NCBI GenBank assembly: GCA_030278955.1
Contig: JAOANR010000003.1
Location: 50,750,902-50,814,901 of the forward strand
Length of the DNA stretch: 64,000 bases
Reading direction: 5' to 3'
Source of the DNA: Hygrophila difformis
Taxonomy: Eukaryota > Streptophyta > Magnoliopsida > Lamiales > Acanthaceae
Shown here: positions 58,011 through 64,000 of the stretch, in pieces
How the letters are laid out: the number at the start of each line of letters is the position of its first letter
How positions within the stretch are numbered: the stretch's first letter is position 1
Notes under the pieces: model-generated
The model's database searches: none
Seen by the model: the letters and a program-made list of their open reading frames with translations, nothing else
Told to the model about the DNA's origin: nothing
Made by a program: the position numbers and the translations under genes

Positions 58011-61000
58011 CTATTGAGGGGGAGGTCTGGTATCATCTCTTGGAGGTGAGGGCAGCTTCCTGAGTATGGTGTTCATCATTTGAGCTTGAGTGTTGAATAT
58101 CGACTCCATCAGCTTCCTGTTCTTTTCTTCGCTCTCTATCCGTTCCCTATGTTGCCTCTCTTCTCGTTCAACGGCTCTCAATTTGAATTCTTTTTCTCTC
58201 TCAAGCATTCTCAGTCTGAATTCGTCCTCCTTCTGAAATTGTCTTTCTTGATTCGAAACAATGGCATCAGCAAGAGTTTTGACACTCTGCACCATTGATT
58301 CTCCCATTCGGCTCACAATTTCGATGGTGTGAGAGTCAGCTGGAAATTGAGATACGTTCTGGCTTCTGAGAGGAGGTCAAACTGGATGTCTTCGTGATTG
58401 GCTTGGAGTGGAAGTGTCTGTAGGAGGACATTCTTTTTCGTCTGTTCATGCCGGATGAGACTCGGCAGGACCCGTGGAGGGGATTCCAGCTTCTTTTGTT
58501 GAAGGTACCGCTTCAGTGCGGGCCTTCTTCTTTCGTGATTGGCGCTTAGCTGGTTGCCTCGGAGTATATCCGGACTGGGCATCGGATCCTTCGCCTCTTG
58601 CTGGCATAACATATATGACTGGATTAGTTACCCGAGTCCTTGGAACTGGGATAGGAGGATCCATGTGAATGAGATCACTCCCTCTGAAAACTGATAAATC
58701 CACTCCTTGGTCTTGGCAAATCCTCCTGATGAGGTTAGGATAGCAGAGGGCAGCTGACTTTCCGGAGCTCCTTGTAGTCATGACATGAAAAATATGCTCT
58801 CCTACATTGATCTTCAATCCATGCCAAATTTTAGCAAAACCCTTTAGCATTCGACCAGACGTCTCATGTGCGTGCGGGTTGGGCCTAATCTTTGACAAGT
58901 AGAAGTCATATGTAGGTTGGAACTCCAGCTTGAGATGTTTTGCCTTGAAAGAGAATTCTCCAGTGTAGCTCTCGGCAGTGAGGGATCTGGTGATATTATC
59001 GTAATATGGCCTCTCTGCTGCCCTGCATGTCCCTTTCTCAAAGATCTTGGTTGCCGGGATTTCTGATTTCCAGTTTGGTGTGCCGAGGAAGTTGTTGAAA
59101 TATTCTCCAGATATGTTGATATCAACTCCTCGCACCCAACTCTTCTTTCGGGCAACGTTCAGATTACAATAGAACTCCCGTACTAGCTCTGCTATCCCAG
59201 GTTCGGCATGGTGTGTAAGGAATTCAGTCCATTCATGCTTTTCCTTCAGAGCAATTAGTACTGGATGATTTAGCATTTCTAGACCGAACCCTTTATCAGG
59301 TATGAACACTTCAGACAATGCCATATATCTTCTCGCATTCTGTTCATTACCATTGAACCTCCTCATCACATCATCTCCGTTCTTGATGGGAAACTTTTTG
59401 TATTTCTTTGTGAGCACACCCATCCGGCCTTTAGAAGTAGAGGTTATCCAAAATCCAGCAGGTCGAATCGATCCTGTTGATTCTTGGGTTCCCTCAGAAT
59501 CTGATTGCCCTTGGCCTGCCTGCTCCCATTCAGAGCTGGAACCATCATCCTGTTGCTCACCAGTATTCTGCTCCAGCTCAGCTTGCTCACCTCCTTGAGA
59601 TGCACCCTGTTCATACATATTACAAGGGATTTCATGAATTACAGAATTGAATAAAACATCGGGAAAGAAGGGATCAACAACAAGTTGATATTCTTTTTGT
59701 GGTACCTCCACTTCCCTCCCTTTGTTTTGTTCTTCAGTTTCTTGTTCTATCATTTCATCTCGTTGTTGTTCCAGTGCAAAATCAGCTTCCTAAGGAACTT
59801 GCTGGATGGACTTATCTTTGAAAACAACATCAATGGCCTCCATTGCTGTTTGAAGATTGCCACTGCTGCCTTCACTCATCACCACCCTTTCCTTGCTTGG
59901 ATCAATTCGTGGGCCTGAACGGTCGCTTGAATCTTCCAGATTGGTCATGGTTTCCTCTTGCGTAGTGGGTTGAGGTTGGGCAGCAGTTGCAGCCAATGTG
60001 TTTGCAGCAACTTGACCAAAACCGCTCATAAGCTCAGCAGTCTTTCTTTTTGATTCTTCAAATCGCATATTGCCTTTCTGCACCATTTCCTCCATCTCTT
60101 CTGTGGGTTTCAGCCCTTCAACAATCTTGTCCATTTTCTTCTTGATTCCACTCTTCTTAGCAACCAACTGCTTTTGCTGCTTCTCTTTATCCTTAGCCCA
60201 TTCAGCCGGTTCCGCTTTCACTTTAATAGGCATGATGTTGGTTTCGCTGATTATTTGACAATCATCGTCCCCAACATCGGCCTCTTTTGTGCCCTCATTC
60301 GTCTTTCCACATTCCAGTTCAGCCTGCAATTTTTCAGCAGCTTTCCTATTCTCCTATTCTTCACGGGCTTTTCTCACATTCTCTTCCATTTCAGCTTTCT
60401 TGGCCTCTTCTTCAGCTTTCTTATTCATCATCTCTCTCCATTCTCTACTCTCTCTGGCCCTGTCTGCTTCTCTTTTCTGTCTCTATTCTTCATTTTCCTT
60501 GGCCATTTCTGCCTCTGCTTCTTCTTTCTCCCGCCTTTCTCTTTCAATTTGCCTTGCCTCGTACTCAGCAACTCGTTGTTCTTCAGCCCGTTCAGCGTCT
60601 GCAAGTCTTTGCTCTTTCTCAGCAATTTCAACATCATCTTTCTCCTGGGCTTTCTTCGCTATTTCGGCATCGAATTTTTCCTGAGCTAGCCGTTGTTTTT
60701 CTTTCTTAGATAGCTCAATGACTTGCTTCTTGCCCTTGTCTTTTGGCTTGGAAGGCTCATCATAAAATTTCGGCACGGGTGGGATCACTCTAGGCTGGCT
60801 GGGAGGCTTTGGTTTTTGAATCTTAATTTTTGGCTCAGCTGGCCTCCCAGCTTTTTCTTTCTCTTCCAGCTTCATCAGTTTTCTCTTCTTCTTCGGCGGC
60901 TCTGGCTCGGTTTCAGTTGGAAGAGGCTCCGATTCGGTTGACTAGTGGGGTTCAGGAGTTTAGTCCACATAATCATCGATCATTTTATCATCAGCTTCGG

Positions 61001-62328
61001 TCCACAGCCCCAATTCCGGACCTTTAATCTTCAGATATTTCTTGATAAAATTTGGTTCGGTCATTGCTGTCAGCTGGGCGGTCCATTTTCCCGTGAAATA
61101 TCTACCCAAAACTCCTTGGAAACCCACGTCATATCGCAATTGCTCTCCTCTGTTTTCTTCGCAATATCTTAAACCTTCCCTATCCATCTCCTGCAGCAGA
61201 TCGAAGAATCTCTTCTTCATGTCAGCATAGAGGGTGTCCATGATATCTGCTTCTTTTTCCTTTAGAGATCCCGGACCGGTGGAATGTTGAAGTAACTCAG
61301 GCACTTATTTTCACTCATCAATTTTATCTGATATTTCTTTCTGCCCATTCTGTCCCAGTGCCTTTCCCGGATCATCGCGGTGCATTCGCCTCTAATTAGT
61401 GCAAAATTGGGCATCCCCTCCATTATGGCATCTCTTGGTTCAACTGCAGGGAATCTCTTCGATAAAAAGGTTGGGATAATCTCCTCATTCCCAGGGGGTA
61501 TCTCCACCCCTTTGTTTAGTACAGGGACTCGGATGTCCTTCTCCCAACTCCCCCATGCTTTCATGTATTCTCCCCACAGCTTCCTTATTGCCTTTGTACA
61601 TTCAATGATTGAGTCCAGCATCGGGGTGTGGTGGGTCGTTCCATAATCCATCGTTCCATAATCCAACACGGGTTTAAGAGACTCCCGAAAATTGTATGTC
61701 ATTTCAGTATAGCGTGCCTTGGCATGCTTTGTGAGCCACAAATGCTCCTCCGGTCCGCAGACAGTCCCATTGTCAAATAGTTCCTTTTTGTACATGAATG
61801 GGAAGGCGTCTGTCATGGAGAACATCCCGGTTGAGGCCACTAGTTGTACTGGAGGGACTCTTCTGGCATAATGCCTCTTTGTCTCTTCTGTGATTGCTGG
61901 TTGAATGGGGATTGGCTCAAAGGCTGCCACTTTCTTGTCTCCAAAATTTTGTTCGAGCAATCTATTCCACCGGCCTTTCTGCTCGTTCATCCTCCAGACC
62001 ATCCTTTCGTAATGGACTTCGGAAGAGAATCTCTGATCAAATGTGGCGTGGGTGAACTCATTATTCCAGAAGTTCAAAACATGCTTGCAGACGTCTCTTT
62101 CAAGCCCATGGCCTTGTAATTTCTCTCCTCTTCGGGGATATCCCTCCACCAGTGTTCTTTCATCTCGAATCTCCATTCGATCTGGTGGTCCATCTTTAAC
62201 GTAAATTCATCCCCAAGGCTCGTCTGCTGTCGTCTATTTCTTTCTTCATTCGTTCGATTTCCAGAAAGGCAAGATCTGGGGTTGTCTTTGGAAGGTTCAT
62301 TACAGAATCCTCAATAATATATTGGTCC
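58011..62328 (-). pseudogene. Element 2 ORF, exon 2, broken by nonsense changes
   Basis: Diverged copy of the element 1 protein. Minus-strand order: N-terminal part (62384-62196 and 62176-61262), middle (61304-60960), Pro/Lys-rich and coiled-coil part (60875-59790), conserved domain (59753-58446: RPAGFW, DKGFG, FYCNLN, WVRGVDI, FLGTP, PTYDFYLSKIRPN, CYPNLIRRIC, QGVDLS) and C-terminal coiled coil (58316-58011). From 61304 down to 58011 one frame holds throughout; it is broken only by single stop codons at 60960 (TAA), 60942, 60483, 60354, 59790 (TAG), 58446 and 58377 (TGA). Frame changes lie near 61280 and near 62190. The copy is dead but its plan is the same as in element 1. Confidence 0.8.
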
Positions 62329-63781
62329 CTGAAGAAGAGAAGATGAGAATATTTTTGGCAAATTTTTAACAAAACATTATTCAAGTTGGAAAATCAACAT
62401 CCTCACATTTTGAGCCTTGCTCTAAATGTGAGTTAATTGATTTTTCTTGAATTTATTCAGACAAAAGATAAATACTAAGATGCAAAGTTAGAATATAAAA
62501 TCTAACATTATTCTAAATAACTAATTAACAAGGAAAAATGAAAAATAAGGATCTAGGACCCTTACAATTTTTCTTAGACTAAAAAAATAGTCTAAGGGTT
62601 TTTCTCAAATGGTCAAGGGACCAAATGGTAAACTTTTTATAGGCTATTGAGCCTACAAAAGAAATTTTGATTTTTTTAATCACTATAAAAGTGATTGAGA
62701 ACATGTGAATTGGTGAAAGGAATATCCATAGATGGTGAATGGATGCACATGATGATAGTCACAATAAAAGAAAAGAATAGTATGATACAATGGACTAGAG
62801 AAAAATAAAAATAAACAAACACACACAAAGACTAATTTTAATTTTATGAAAAGTGTTGACTTGTTTATTTAATAAATTTGGGGGTGTGAGTGGTCCCCCA
62901 TATGAATTTTTGTTGGATAATGGGTGATGAAAGTGAGCAAGATTGCTACACTTTGTTGATTCCCCACATATCCCAACATGTGCAAGTCAAACATTTAACA
63001 AAAACAAACATGCTACCAACTTTTTGTCTTTTTTACACAATCAATGCCATGCCAATCAGTACTTGGAAAGCACTTTGTCAGGAAAAAATTTGGCATGGTT
63101 TTGTTTGTAATCCTAAGTTCCCAATTCTGTACAACATCAACTTTTCAGTTGAGTTTGTAGAGTCTAGTAACTCAGGTACTCACAAAACATTTATTGAACA
63201 TGTTTCTCACATACAGTAGCATGCAAACATAACTAAACACACCACAGTCCATTTATGCTTCAAGTTCTCATACTTTTCTAACAATCATGCTTCGAAACAC
63301 ATTGTCACAGGTACAACAATCTCAACATGCTTATTCACAAAACATCAAGGTAACCAATAAGCAAATTAACACAGTGGTTGGAGAGAAAAATTAACCCCTG
63401 TATTCTTCATTTCATAGATTTTTTTTTTTTAAGTAATACACACAGACATCAAAACTGGAAACAACTATTTACACAATGAACAAACATGAGATTTTTTAGG
63501 GTTTTGAAACCCAAAATTTTCAAAATGAACATCCCCTAATACCACATAAAGCTTCAGACATCGACAATGGCAGACTCGAACAAAATGCAGTAAGCCCAAG
63601 GTTCTACTCACACTGTACTAGCCTATTCCGACAATGCCCATCACAATCCGACCTAATTCCGATCATCCCCAACACAAAAACAAGCTACAATCCCTTCCCC
63701 ACCCCCGATTTCGCGACAACCCATGAAAACCTAAAAATGAAATCGCGAAACAGAGTGCGAAATCGAAACAAGAAAACTTAC
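62329..63781 (-). other. Intron of the element 2 ORF
   Basis: 1453 bp on the minus strand, from GTAAGTT (63781) to CTTCTTCAG (62329). The exon join is in frame in phase 2, as in element 1. Includes the hairpin/polypurine-like motif at 62395-62432 and a T run near 63419-63430. An open frame at 62890-63219 (plus) is without family resemblance and is not called a gene. Confidence 0.7.
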
Positions 63782-63819
63782 CCCTTACTCCCACTAGGAT
63801 TAGATGATGAAGACGCCAT
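63782..63819 (-). CDS. Element 2 ORF, exon 1 (Ser-rich start)
   Basis: ATG at 63819 (minus) encodes MASSSSNPSGSK plus two bases, followed by GTAAGTT. Equivalent to exon 1 of element 1 in position, phase and Ser-rich character, though the residues differ. Because exon 2 is broken, the product would be truncated. Confidence 0.65.
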
Positions 63820-64000
63820 TTTAGAAAGCTCTGGAAAGATTTGGACGGAGTAAAATTTCTGGTTCGAGCACAGGTTTCGCGAGGAAGATTTGGACGGAGT
63901 AAAAATGGATGTGGGACAGGGGCAATGCGGTTTAAGGGAAACCGCATCGCCGATGCGGTATATACCGCATCGAATTCGGTTTCCGGAGTTATGTGAGAGA
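63820..64000 (-). promoter_or_regulatory. Element 2 leader with palindrome array c (partial)
   Basis: The window ends inside this leader. At 63922-63980 it has AATGCGGTTT, AACCGCATCG and the palindrome GATGCGGTATATACCGCATC (63952-63971). This is the element 2 motif at the place where element 1 has its own array c, just upstream of exon 1. Confidence 0.75.

Larger units (their letters stand above)
56683..64000 (-). mobile_element. Element 2, main internal part (continues past the window)
   Basis: Continuation of element 2 on the right side of element 1. On the minus strand the order is leader with palindromes (64000-63820), exon 1 (63819-63782), intron (63781-62329), decayed exon 2 (62328-58011) and 3' untranslated part (58010-56683). 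The 5' LTR and primer site lie beyond position 64000. Together with 31417-39004 it forms one element interrupted by element 1. Confidence 0.85.

Noticed and set aside
62890..63219. 109-codon plus-strand frame in the element 2 intron
   Set aside because: It is antisense to the element, lies in AT-rich intron sequence and has no family resemblance. The matching place in element 1 has no equivalent frame.

Overview
The window is a stretch of plant nuclear DNA, most likely from a eudicot. It is AT-rich and contains plant-type mTERF genes with 5' introns, plant MITEs, PIF/Harbinger, Mutator, L1-type LINE, Ty1/copia and Ty3/gypsy elements, and no operons. The species cannot be named from the sequence. 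Only one host gene looks intact, an organellar mTERF gene at 13061-14227 (minus strand). Almost everything else is mobile DNA or broken duplicates.

Layout. 1-2774 is AT-rich spacer with one Stowaway-type MITE. 2775-9767 is a tandem LTR-internal-LTR-internal-LTR array of a non-coding (LARD-like) retroelement, minus strand, with initiator-tRNA-Met primer sites. 9768-11842 is spacer ending in a probable Helitron 3' terminus. 11843-28460 is an mTERF cluster with one full gene, two truncated copies and one relic. Part of this cluster is a direct tandem duplication (about 13610-18904 continuing at 22595-22650, against 22857-25540). Each copy carries a Pack-MULE with fragments of three host genes: a RAV/NGATHA B3 gene, an FLZ zinc-finger gene and splicing factor SF3a60. 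After the duplication, copy A received a PIF/Harbinger transposon; a LINE fragment is also present only in copy A. 28996-31416 is a copia element cut by the next insertion.

31417-64000 is dominated by two members of one unusual large LTR-retrotransposon family. Element 2 (minus strand, running off the right end) holds a nested solo LTR in its 3' LTR. Element 1 (39005-56682, plus strand, 17.7 kb, 5-bp target duplication GTTGG) is inserted in its internal region. The family has 4.5-kb LTRs and a tRNA-Asp-type primer site. I see no gag, protease, reverse transcriptase or integrase. Instead there is one long two-exon gene with the same phase-2 intron in both elements, encoding a coiled-coil, proline-rich protein with a conserved C-terminal domain resembling the 'putative plant transposon protein' family.

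The most striking feature is a set of arrays of short palindromes with a period of roughly 100 bp. They occur upstream of the LTR TATA box, in the R/U5 part of the LTR and in the leader before exon 1. The arrays sit at matching places in both elements, but the palindrome sequence is different in each element and the same across that element's arrays. This looks like co-evolving cis-sites of a parasitic element that uses other elements' enzymes. It is the best candidate here for an undescribed system.
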